Position numbers and translations under genes: made by a program
Part shown: piece after piece, positions 21,789-31,956 of the stretch
How positions within the stretch are numbered: position 1 is the stretch's first letter
How the letters are laid out: each line of letters opens with the position of its first letter
From: Calocera cornea HHB12733
Taxonomy: Eukaryota > Basidiomycota > Dacrymycetes > Dacrymycetales > Dacrymycetaceae
Direction: 5' to 3'
Length of the DNA stretch: 64,000 bases
Assembly (NCBI GenBank): GCA_001632435.1
Contig: KV423942.1
Coordinates: 124,001-188,000, forward strand
Notes under the pieces: generated by a model
What the model was told of the DNA's origin: nothing
Databases searched by the model: none
What the model saw: the letters and a program-made list of their open reading frames with translations, nothing else

Positions 21789-23180
21789 ATGTTTTCTGCT
21801 CACCGTATCATTTTCCACCGTTCAAGCACGACACTGCGGCACGGATTCCACTCAAGCACTGCGGGATGGACAGCAGCACCATTCGTGAAGATCGTGGAAG
21901 TAGGACCGAGGGATGGTCTTCAGAACGAGCCGACGCCAATATCCGTCGCCACCAAAGTAGAGCTGATCAATAGGCTTTCTGAAACCGGTCTGAAGTGCAT
22001 CGAATCGGGCAGCTTTGTTTCCCCCAAATGGGTGCCACAAGTATATCGTATGTAGCGCATTCGGAGAAGGAGACTCACCATCCTCCTTGTGCTCTCTTTC
22101 AGATGGCTGGAACTTCTGATGTTCTTCGAGGCATCCATCGCATGCCTGGAATATCGTATCCTGTGCTTGTGCCGAATATGAGGGGTCTCGAAATGCTGGA
22201 AGCGATCTTGCTGGAACATCCTGAAGAACCTGTGACTGAAGAGATTGCAATCTTCACTGCTGCAAGCGAGGTGTTCAACAAGAAGAACATCAATTGCTCG
22301 ATCGCTGAATCTTTGGATCGCTTCGCTCCGGTCGTGGAAGAGGCATTGAAGGGAAATCTACGCGTGAGAGGATATGTCTCCACAGTGGTGGTGTGTCCTT
22401 ATGAGGGGGCGATCGAGCCGGAACGAGTGAGGCAGCTGCTTTGTTCCGTCTCGATGTCGCTGAAGGGCTGCGACAGGTGAGAGACATCACAACAAAGCTT
22501 CTAGAGATGGGCTGCTACGAGGTGCGAAGATTCACGGCGAACTCCCACCCACTCCTCTTCGATGCTAATGGCGGACAGGTCTCTCTTGGAGACACTATCG
22601 GGGCAGCAACCCCGAAATCAATGGAGAAGCTTCTGAACTGCATCACAGCAGCTGTGCCCGTGGATGTACTAGCAGTGAGCTTTTCCCAAATCCCTGAACA
22701 TGCCTTGCTCCATGCTCACATCCTACAGACACATGTCAGGAATCCCCTTCGTGGTGACCCTTTTGTTCTCACTTAGTATATGATAGAACCACGACACATA
22801 CGGCATGGCTGTATCCAACGTGTTGACAGCCCTCAAGGTACGTATCCGTACGGTATCGTCAGCAGACTCTGCGTGCTCATTGGATGGCAAAGATGGGTGT
22901 CAGGACTGTTGACAGCTCCGTCGCAGGGTTGGGAGGATGCCCATACGCACCTGGAGCAACAGGGAATGTTGCTACTGAGGTGAGCGCTACGCAGCGGCGT
23001 GTAAGAACGAACTACATCTTTCGACAGGATCTGGTGTACGCGCTGCAGGAGGAAGGCTATGAGACTGGAGTAGATTTGAACCACCTCAGTGGGATAGGAC
23101 AGTGGATCTCCAGCATTCTGAAAAGGGACAACAGCAGTAGGGTGGGGAAGGCGTGGCTGGCAAGAAGAGCACGACTATGA
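21789..23180 (+). CDS. Hydroxymethylglutaryl-CoA lyase, mitochondrial
   Basis: The enzyme cleaves HMG-CoA to acetyl-CoA and acetoacetate, the last step of leucine breakdown. My model has eight exons (21789-22040, 22103-22426, 22477-22521, 22579-22674, 22729-22734, 22787-22837, 22893-22979, 23028-23180), 337 aa, with all seven introns in phase 0. The first about 30 residues (FHRSSTTLRHGFHSS) look like a mitochondrial presequence. Family signatures are VGPRDGLQNE at the active site, SFVSPKWVPQ, CPYEG, SLGDTIGAATP, HDTYG (metal-binding His) and AGLGGCPYAPGATGN with the catalytic Cys. The fifth exon is only 6 nt and restores LATHNHDTYG. The direct splice from 22674 to 22787 would also keep frame but lose the conserved His of that motif. 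Confidence 0.94.
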
Positions 23181-23402
23181 GCGAGTGAATGTCAAGGCTT
23201 TCGTTCACCCACAATTCTCCTGTGCTGCGTCGTACTGTACTTCGTTCGCTTTTCATGGTCCATCGTTCGAGCGAATCCAGACGAGCTGGTTGAGTGTTTA
23301 AACACATGATGTCGAGCGATAGGACGGCCAAAGTTGAAACGGATGCCATAGCACCGGCACGACGCAACCGCTACGTGGATCCATATCGAGGTGGCGATGT
23401 CG

Positions 23403-25931
23403 TCATGACGCCCCTGCATGTCTTTGGTGCGAATTGCGTGTCGTGACATGAGATAGTCCATACAGGGGGGCTGTCGATGAAGTTGTTGCATGTTGAGACG
23501 GGATAGCAGGTACCGGCCCCGACCAGATATTGGGACCGAAAAGCAATGGTTGCTGGGCAAGGCCCGGGGAGCCGATGGCCAACACACCCGTATTTATCGG
23601 AACAGCTTTCGGAGTTCCCTTGGGAGTCAATGGTTCTGGCGATCCCAATACTTGCAGGAGAAGGTCTTGCGCGGTCGGTCCAGGCTGATTGGCCACACCA
23701 TTGTCTCTCCGCGTCCGGGGAAATAACACAACATCTTGGTCGTCATCGTCGTCGTCATTCTCCGTGTCCGTGAGTCCTGCAGATTCCAGTGCTGCGCGCA
23801 TGGCCATGTTGACCGGGTCGTCTGACGTCGTCGTGCTGACATCATCGTCCCTCTCTCCTGGTGCAGCAGTGTGTATATTGTCACCCATGCCGAATGCTTG
23901 CCTGTCGTCTTCGGGAATTGAACTGGTGGGTAACTCCGCACTTGCACTCGGCATTGTGAAATGCAAATCCGATAGTTGGATGGGTGAATGCTGACGCAGA
24001 TCAGATAAAAGGATGTATGACTAGATTCCGAACTTACTTCTACACTGGCGATGGTCTCTGCGTCTAGTAACAGATCGGCGATCCGCATGAGGTGTTCTTC
24101 GTTGGGATGAGGGTTATCCGCCAAGCTGGGGCCTGCATTATCCAGCGCTTCAGCAGAGGATAGAGGCAGAAATCCGTGGGTCAGAATGTCTTCTTCCAAT
24201 ACTTGATTCGGCTTGGGGAGAATAGACGCAGGGAATGCAACTGACAGTGCATCCATAAGTCGCACGTAGGATACCCATAGAGCTGGAAAGCTGGGCAGAT
24301 GATTGGTATTCGATAAGCCAGACGGGCTTGCGCAAGCAAATCGAGACACCATCCACCTGCTTGAGACTCTCAGAGCCGGAAGGACCCGGCGCAAAACGGC
24401 AGAGATGCGTGCGGCCGCGTTCTTTTCGTTGTCAGGCACAGGCCTGATGACTTGTAATTCCTTTTGGGCGAGATCGAACACACGGATTAGGAGGTTGACG
24501 ATGTGTGTAGGAATAGGCGACCCTTTGGCGGCGGTTTCCACTTGCTTCCCTCCATCAAGAGAACGCGCGGGGAACGCTGTGATGTGGGATTGATGACCTT
24601 CACTGAGCCAGAGTGCTGCGAACGCCAGAAGCATGAGCCTTGTGACCACGTCAGCGGGCAAAATGCGCTCCTCAAGGAGAGCAGGGAGCAGAGCCTCAAC
24701 TTTCTGAGCGAGCTTGGTAGACGTTGAGCGGCTGAACGAGGATGAGCCCATACACACATGAGGGGTTATGAACGCACCTATTCCTTGCCCAGAGGGCATG
24801 TAATATTACGACATCCTGCTTGAAAGTCTCCAAACGCCCTTGTTCGTCTATTGGTGGTGAGTCGGATTCCCCCTCGGCCTGCCGTCTGAACGTCTGAATA
24901 GCCTTGGACAGCAAACGATCCACGTTTTCGGCAACGGTCGCGAACGGTTGTTTTGTAGAGGCAGCACGATAGTAGTAATACAACGCGTCGAACTGCTTCG
25001 ATTGGTATGTGGCCAAGATTGCCAGCTGATTGAAAGGTGTGCCTGGCGAGGTATAAGGCATTGGAGTACAGATCACCATGTGAGTTCACATACCATTGTC
25101 AGGAGCCAGCAGAATGGCAGCCCGATAGTACGATTCGCTCACCACGAAGGTTTTAGGAGAATAGCTTGCCGCGTTGGAACCGTTGCGTCCTTTCGGCCGT
25201 CTGGAACTAGAAAGAACTTCATTGAGTTCTCGATATCGAGCGAGATCCCCAAGGCAGATGATCGATCGCTGCAATATATCCATTTTGGAGAGGACCTCTT
25301 CAATGGGAAGAGCGGCCTTAGAGTTGGAAGCTGCGGTTGTGTCTATGCCATCTTCAAGAACTGGCTCTTCTGATATCCCAATGCGGGCCAGAACAGCAAC
25401 AGCCCTATGCAGATCGTAGGTACGAACAAGCCGCAGGCTGAATAGGCGCCAAAACTTCTCCTCTTGCAAGAGAAACGTGCGAAAGCTCTGTGAGACCTTG
25501 CGGAGCTCCACTGGTCCGTGAGGTAAACCACGGGTGTCAGTCCTACTTTCGCTACGGGTCGATGCGATTGCGCGCTCGATCTGTTGGATATGGGAACGGT
25601 AGACATCGATGATGGCGTGAGAAGTCTCCGACCAGAGAAGCTGCTGAGCCATATCCGCCCGAGCATTCTGAAAGACAAGTTGAACATAGTGATCTCGCAA
25701 TCTGCAGCAAAGTGAGCCCAGAACGAGGGACGGCGAGGTCACTTCTCACCTTTGACGCTGGAACTCTAGGGAGCGATCCCAAGGAGCAACAAGTTTTAGA
25801 GTTTTCTTAAGGTCAAGCGCGAGACCCTTTGCCTCCCTGTATACCATTATGAGATGGAAGATAGGATGAGCTGAGCAGCGAAGCACCAACCTCAGAGTGT
25901 TAGAGGGATCCGACTCGGCTGAGACCGCCAT
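23403..25931 (-). CDS. EST1/SMG7-like 14-3-3/TPR protein
   Basis: Proteins of this family act in telomerase recruitment (Est1) or nonsense-mediated mRNA decay (SMG5/6/7). My model has exons 25931-25891, 25836-25750, 25701-25094, 25042-24778, 24731-24038 and 23990-23403, giving 760 aa. The N-terminal 14-3-3-like part contains FWRLFSLRLV. The helical-repeat region has the family hallmark of paired motifs: LGDLARYRE...SYYRAAILLAPDNGTPFNQLAILATYQSKQFDALYYYYRA. An acidic stretch (ENDDDDDDQD) and a low-complexity C-terminus follow. No PIN nuclease domain is present, so it is not SMG6. I cannot decide between Est1 and Smg7 by sequence alone. An array element lies about 210 bp upstream of the start codon. 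Confidence 0.87.
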
Positions 25932-26270
25932 GCGTGGGGAGTGCGATGCAACGAGAGGGAGGCCGTGAGTTCCCCGATACTATTCCATGGATGCCGAGAA
26001 TAGTATCAGAAGATAACAATACGAGCGTGGCTGAAAAGGCACTCAGATATGCCTGGGCCTGCGAAGACTAGTGCAGTGACGGCGAGGAGTCAGCGGCAGG
26101 TTGGACGGCCAGCGTCGCGCCAGGGTCGACGAGAGTCCGACTTTCGTGACAATCGCTTGCACTGGAGCGCGCAGCTTACAAATATACCTCCGTTTACCCC
26201 CGTGTTCGTGCAGGGAATTTGATGTAATTCCTCGAATAGCACTTGTCCGGACGCACAGTGACTGAACTAG

Positions 26271-26708
26271 CACTCTGTAAGGATCCTGCACGGACCTTAC
26301 CCAAATACACCAATACAACCATATTTTGTTTGGATCACCTCTCCACAACCCATGATTCATTTTCCTTCAATTTTTTTCATATCAAAGCTTACCTCCTCTT
26401 CTTCCTTCCCACCTAGGGCTGCCATGCACCCTGCGTGTGCCACACATGCAGTGCACCCCTAATCCAGAGCTAAAGACCCAGCCATCTTAGAATAGACACC
26501 ATGTGTGCCATGCACATGGCAGCCACAACACCTCTTATCTGGTACCATACAGCCATATGATTCTGTGTCCTCTTCCTTTCTTGTACAACCACCTCAATAC
26601 TGTACTTAAACACCACACCAATCAGAACTCTGTCCTAACAGTACCCAAGCACAAGGTCTACAGAAGGGGAACACCGTTGAGGGCTTTATCCAAGGCCCTT
26701 CCACACTC
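26271..26708 (+). mobile_element. Solo LTR inside copy C
   Basis: The LTR is 26276-26703 (428 bp), TGTAAGGATCC to CCCTTCCA, flanked by CACTC on each side (26271-26275 and 26704-26708). Its 3' half is a diverged relative of the gypsy LTR family at 1847-2145. When it is removed, the flanks rejoin to match copy A (13260-13330). Confidence 0.87.
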
Positions 26709-27229
26709 TGGGCACAATGGGCACACCTTCCTGGAATAGCACCTCTTACAGTGCCAAGGTACTGCTATCTAGGTCAGGGCAGAATCACCCTTATTCACTG
26801 GAGTAACATAGCATTGGAAGGGCTCCTTCCTCCCTAAAGGCAGCTTAGTTTCTCAAACCCAGCTTACTTTGCACTGTATGAACACAAAGGACACAACAGA
26901 AACAGCCTGTCTGCTGAAGTCATTGGCATTTGTATCTGTGACCATTGTGCAACTACTCCTCATTGAATCTGAAGACAGAAATGTAACAAAATACATGATT
27001 GTCATATACAGCACTGATGAGAATGAATTTGAAAAGTTCTTCAGATAACCGGGGGCAAAATACAGCACTCCCTTGATCTTGTGCACATGATGGGAGACAC
27101 TCTCCCCCTTAAATGGTACTACTCTGGGAAATTGTGCCCTGAGTGCTATTTGAGTTACTCTGCTTCCAGAAAGGTACTATCAGAGGATATACCTCCAGGG
27201 AATTTTGACAGGTCCTTCTGGAGAAGCAA

Positions 27230-28070
27230 AGGTTGCCAAACAGAAGCAATAAAATACCCCTCTCTGCTGTGGTTTGAGTGTTTTTGCTTCCCTCTGAGGG
27301 GTATTTGCCCCCGCTGAGGGGTGCCTTTGTTTCCACCAAGGACTTTCCCTGCTTCCTTCGCTTCTTTGTTGTCCAAGGACCTCATTTTTTTTCTCCCTTG
27401 GCTTGTTGCAGCTTCTGCTTGATGCCAGGGAAGTTAATCACAGAGCATAAGCAGACATCCATGCTGAGCCAAATGAGAAAATGGAACCACATAACCAAGT
27501 GGATGCAGATTGTGCAGTGGTTACAGATTGATGAGCAGAAGCAGACCAGCCATGGAAGTAAACACCCTAGTGGAAGCAAGTGCTCAAGCAGGAGGAAAAC
27601 AAGAAAGCGGGCACAGGTTGAAAACTGGAAGCACTTACAGAACAGGAGCAAAGCCATGCCAAGAGGAAGCAAATGCCTATTGTTGGAGTAAAGTCAACAG
27701 TGGAAGCAAGCCCAAACAGCAGAAGCAAGCCACAAAGCAGAAGCAGATAGAAGCACATCTCCTGGGCGGGCATCCCCAGCCTAGGGCTGGCCCAACCCAG
27801 CAGCCACCAGCCATGGCCAGATACACCTCTTCCTCCTGACATTCTTCTCCACCATCTTCTCCTGCCAACTGCCAATTGCTGTCTCCTTGCTCAAAATGGA
27901 AGCAGACTCCCACATAGAAACAACCTCTGCACAGAAGCAAGTTAATGCCAGAGACAAAAAGAGAAGCAGAGGGACATCCCCAAGTGGAAACAGATTTCAA
28001 AGTAGGAGCAAAAGTACCTTCAAGTTGGGGCAAAAATTCCCTCATACTGAAGCAAAGAGTCCATGACAGC
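27230..28070 (+). repeat. 18-bp array of copy C, CpG-depleted
   Basis: Units such as GTGGAAGCAAGTGCTCAA recur at about 18-bp spacing. The usual GCGG start is mostly GTGG or GCAG here, the pattern expected from CpG decay. Confidence 0.75.
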
Positions 28071-28134
28071 AACACAGGAATAAACAGAGGTATATTTGTA
28101 AGCCACATGCACGGTGCAGAGTGATTGCCACAAA

Positions 28135-28540
28135 ACTTGTCTCTAGACCAAGAACTTACAAAGCAAAGGCATGTGCTCCAGCTCTCTTGCCCACACACCC
28201 ACATGAGTCTGGTTCCTAGACCAACTCTGACATCAACCCCTTACCAGTGCTTGCCCTTTGCAACCCTCTTCTTCTCCGTGGGCAGACATGTTTTCTTCAG
28301 ATTGGTGTAGCTGGGGCATTGTAGAAACACAGAACTTGCCTCAAATGTCTGGACTGCCAACTTGCATCTGCCCACTGTCACCACAGTTTCTCACTATTGC
28401 GCACTTATCTTTCTGAATGTTTGTTCCTGTGGAGGTAATCAAGATAAAAAGTCTGCACATACATGCTGGCCAGTACAGGCCTCCAGACCCAAAACCAAGG
28501 GGGCCTGCTTTGCATCCACTTTGGGGTTCTGCCTCCGCTT
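28135..28540. other. Unassigned stretch between copy C and array H
   Basis: No gene, tRNA or terminal repeat was recognised. It is CpG-poor like the flanking transposon DNA, so it is probably element-derived. Confidence 0.4.
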
Positions 28541-30025
28541 TTCTGTTTACCTCTGCTCTAAGGTTTGCTTCTGGCTAACAGAGCTGCTTCCTCTGCCACG
28601 CTTGCCTCCCTTGTACATCTACTTCCACTTGGGCATTTATTTCTGTCCTATGCTTTGTCTCCATCCTTCCATTCACTTCCGCAGTCTACTTCTGCATCAG
28701 CAGATACTTATAGTGGAAACAAGCAATAACGTAGATCATCAGTGAGTGGGCCGAATCAGTGAGTGGGCCATTGGCACAGCCTCCCTTGCCTGTTACTTTG
28801 TGCCTGCCATTATGGTGTCAACACATCGTCCAATGCATACCAGGAAAGACCAAGCGCTCTAGGAGACCCAGACAAATCAGTTTCCAGTTTAAGTAATCAG
28901 TTTTGCCTGCTCATAAGACTTGTATTACCCGTTCCATGACTACACAGCCACAACTGCGATCTTTTGATTCTACAGCTGATATTTCATGTCACAAGTTCAA
29001 GCTATGTACCATAGAGTGCACGATACATCTTCAGTGCATGGAAAAGCTGTATGGAGGAGGAATCTTCATGGAGAGGCCTGGTGTTAGAGATATGGCCAAC
29101 TGGGGCCCATGCCCTGCCCCTGATCATCACAGCTCCACAACCAGGCTCATCCAGCAAAATCCCTCTTGCACAAAGTTCCATTGTGCACTCATAAAGTGCC
29201 ATGTACTCTACTGTAGATCAAATGGCATTGTTACATGAGATATCAGCTGTACAAGCAAAAGATTGCAGTTGTGGCTGTGTAGTCATGGAACGGGTAATAC
29301 AAGTCTTAAGAGCAGGCAAAACTGATTACTTAAACTGGAAAGTGATTTGTCTGGGTCTCCTAGAGCACTTGATCTTTCCTGGTATGCATTGGACAATGTG
29401 TCGACACCATAATTGCAGGCGCAAAGTAACAGGTAAGTGAGGCTGTGCTAATGGCCCACTCACTGATTTGGCCCACTCACTGATGATCTACGTTATAGTG
29501 GAGGAAAAAGGTAAGAAGGGAGGAAAAGCATCTGGCAGAGGCAGATATTATAGGGGAAACAGCCATGTCAACAGAAGCAAAATTAGAAATGGAGAGCAAA
29601 GCCCAAGCGGAGACCTAATGGTTAGAGGAAGCAAAGCATTCAAAGGAGACAAATTACACAGCCGAGACAGAGCACATAGTGGAACTAAGTGGTAGAGCAG
29701 AGGCAGACCACATAGCCGAGGCAAACTCTATGCGCAGCGGAAACAAGTGGGCAGATGGATGCAAATATTGCAGCGGAACCAACCCTTGAATCGGAACCAA
29801 ATACCACAGTGGACGCAAATTACTCAGCAGAGGTAAACACTACAGCTGAGGTAAAGTGCACCGCGGAAATTGCAGTGGAACCAACCCTCGAAGCGGAACC
29901 AAACACCACAGTGGAGGCAAATTACTCAGCGGAGGTAAAGTGCATCTCGGAAATAAATGAAGCAGCGGAGGCAACGTAGGGAGCGGAGGCAGAGAATTCA
30001 GCGGAGGCAAAGTACAAAAGGGTGG
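28541..30025. mobile_element. GGAAGC-array locus H, split by a MITE
   Basis: The left part (28541-28722) has units in the reverse orientation (GCTTCCNC-type). The right part (29500-30020) has forward units with a strict 18-bp period, such as GCGGAACCAACCCTTGAA. The right array contains a higher-order duplication: the block at 29770-29870 is repeated at 29875-29960. It runs to within about 180 bp of the stop codon of the acylcarnitine carrier gene. Outer termini were not found. Confidence 0.7.
28727..29495. mobile_element. Long-TIR MITE of pogo/Fot1 type, 765 bp
   Basis: The element is 28729-29493 with TA at 28727-28728 and 29494-29495. The inverted repeats are about 235 bp each and over 90% identical by eye, starting ACGTAGATCATCAGTGAG. 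The repeats therefore make up over half of the element. It inserted into an array. The central portion shares a short coding-like segment with the MITE at 13597-14360, and the lengths differ by one base. Confidence 0.93.
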
Positions 30026-30200
30026 CAAACACCAGCGAGGGTGACCCTTGCGAAGGGGCGTGCAGCTCGGCAGGGCGTCCTTCACACCGCACGAGGCCGG
30101 GATGTTTCGGACTCGAATATGTCGATTCGCTCCTCCTCGAAGTCATACTCGCCTTATTAATATCGCAGTCGGCAACAACTGAGCTATCCTGGCAAGACCC

Positions 30201-31483
30201 TTAGAACATCTTGTCCATCATGTTCCTCGACACTTCAACCCCAACGAATGTGGCCGCGTTAGCAGGGAAAGCCTAATGGGTACGTTCGTGAGTGCCTGAA
30301 GCGTCATAGGGCACAGATCCGTCTTACCCTTGCCATGGCTGGTCCAAGCCCCTTCCACAGCGCGGCGACACCATCTTGCATAATCAGCTTGCGCGTGCAG
30401 TCCACAAATCCGGTGTAAGTTCCCGTAGGGGCGGACTGCAGTCGTGATTTGATCGTCTGCATGCAGTATCAGTAAGGGCAACAGGTGCAGTCATTCATTC
30501 ACGGGCATCAGGAGGGATAGCAATGGTCCACATAGCTACACCCGCCATCCCCCCAGCGAACACAATAGAGCCCAAGTGCAGCTGAGATGGATCAGCGCCG
30601 GCAGGAGTCATGGCCTTCTTGACCAGCTCGTACGCCACGAAGTAGCTGAGATGTGAACATCAGAAAGCAGGCGAACTGTTGGAAAACACTCGAAGCTTAC
30701 GCGGCGCTTCCCGGTCCATCACGGGCAATGGTCGCGAAAGTGCCCCGGAAGAGACTCCTCATACCACCTTCTCTGTACAGTTGTCTCACAACATCCACAG
30801 GACCGGAGTATTGCGCAGCGGTCCCTTGACCCTGCACCTATACGGAGAGGTTTGGTTCAGTAGCCCGTGGACATCGATGGTGCACTGACCTGGAGGAGCA
30901 CTTTGATCCGCTCCATAGGTGCCATCACCACTGTGGTGGGTATGGCAGAGAAGAAGCCGGCGAATGCAAGCTCGCCCATGGACAGATGTTGATCCTTCCT
31001 ATTCGGAGTTGCAGCATACACGATCTTCTTGCCAACATCATACGCCTGGAGCGCATACATTCAGCTTTGGTGTCGACGCCAAAAGGCAACACGCGTACCC
31101 AGAACGAGATTGCGAATATAGGAGTAACACCTAGCAAGGGAGGACCCATTCCGCGATATAGCCTTCGTCGAGATTAGAGCCTGCCTGAGCTGAAAATGAT
31201 TGACGGTGCTCACCCGGTCACACCATCCTTAGCTAGCGTCCTCCTCACGACGTCCACCGCGCCGGTGTATGCTCCTGGGGCAGCAGACTGCAAGCGAACC
31301 TTAACCAAGTCAAATGGGTGCCCTGCGCACTCTCAGCATGTACCGGCGGATCAATAGGAGGAGTGCGATCATACCTACAAGCACTGCGGCGATACCACCA
31401 AAGCCACCGGCAACGAAGCTCTTGACGTTGTCGAGGAACTCATTCTTGACCTTTGGAGCAGTCTCGCTTGGCTTGCCTGACAT
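30201..31483 (-). CDS. Mitochondrial carnitine/acylcarnitine carrier
   Basis: The carrier exchanges acylcarnitine for carnitine across the inner mitochondrial membrane to feed beta-oxidation. I place eight exons: 31483-31375, 31322-31214, 31162-31099, 31045-30890, 30837-30701, 30645-30507, 30456-30328 and 30272-30201 (304 aa, normal length). The three mitochondrial-carrier signatures are HPFDLVKVRLQ, APMERIKVLLQ and PPDTIKSRLQ. SFVAGGFGG...VGHPFDLVKVRLQ, RGMGPPLLGVTP and FRGTFATIARDGPGSAAYF are characteristic of the CACT/Crc1 subfamily. The intron after 30507 would have to start with GC (GCCCGT); it is 50 nt long and keeps frame. Array DNA reaches to about 180 bp from the stop codon. Confidence 0.93.
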
Positions 31484-31956
31484 GGTGGGAGACTGGGACG
31501 GGGGAGTGGGGATCGTATCCTAGTGCAAGAGATGGGACGCGGGGAAGGGGCGTCGCGGGGCAAGGCTCGGCATTTGGCTTGCTGGGAGAGGAGCGAGTTT
31601 GACGGCGGCCCCGCGCCCGAGGATAGATGCGCCCGGGGTCGCGAGCCGGTCCCTTGCTCGTGGCCGTGTGAACGTGATAAGTGCCAGTTACCGGGGCGAA
31701 CCGGGAAGAATCAGATGTCATATGAGCTCACACAGCCGCCCGCAATGGGGTCTTGCCCGTGGGGAAACGGTTGGTGCGGGGGTGGGAGCGGGGCCTTGTC
31801 TTACCGACCTTCATCTTATCATTGCCATTTGGGTAAAATATGCGAATGTATCTATGCGAATCCCCGCGCGGGAATTATCGGGGTATCAAACAGAGTAGCC
31901 ATTCGTCGCCATGAATTGCATAAAAGGACCTGACACCGACCGGTCCACCCGGGCCA
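31484..31956. promoter_or_regulatory. Upstream region of the acylcarnitine carrier gene
   Basis: These 470 bp separate the carrier start codon from the 3' end of the CSE1 gene, both on the minus strand. They should contain the carrier promoter and the CSE1 terminator. No separate gene was seen. Confidence 0.5.

Larger units (their letters stand above)
26142..28134. mobile_element. GGAAGC-array element, copy C, complete with both termini
   Basis: Terminal inverted repeats of about 55 bp bound it: 26142-26196 on the left and 28080-28134 on the right. Both share TTT(C/T)GTG(A/G)CAATC at the edge and CTTACAAATATACCTC further in. Inside are the core (26221-27195, with its own inverted repeats) and an array (about 27230-28070). 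A solo LTR interrupts the core. There is no protein gene, so it is non-autonomous. Nearly all CpG sites are lost compared with copy A. The target duplication is not clear. It lies between the EST1-like promoter and another array block. Confidence 0.82.

Noticed and set aside
27510..27839. Open frame of 109 codons in copy C
   Set aside because: It runs through array units in a CpG-depleted element and shows no similarity or splice structure.
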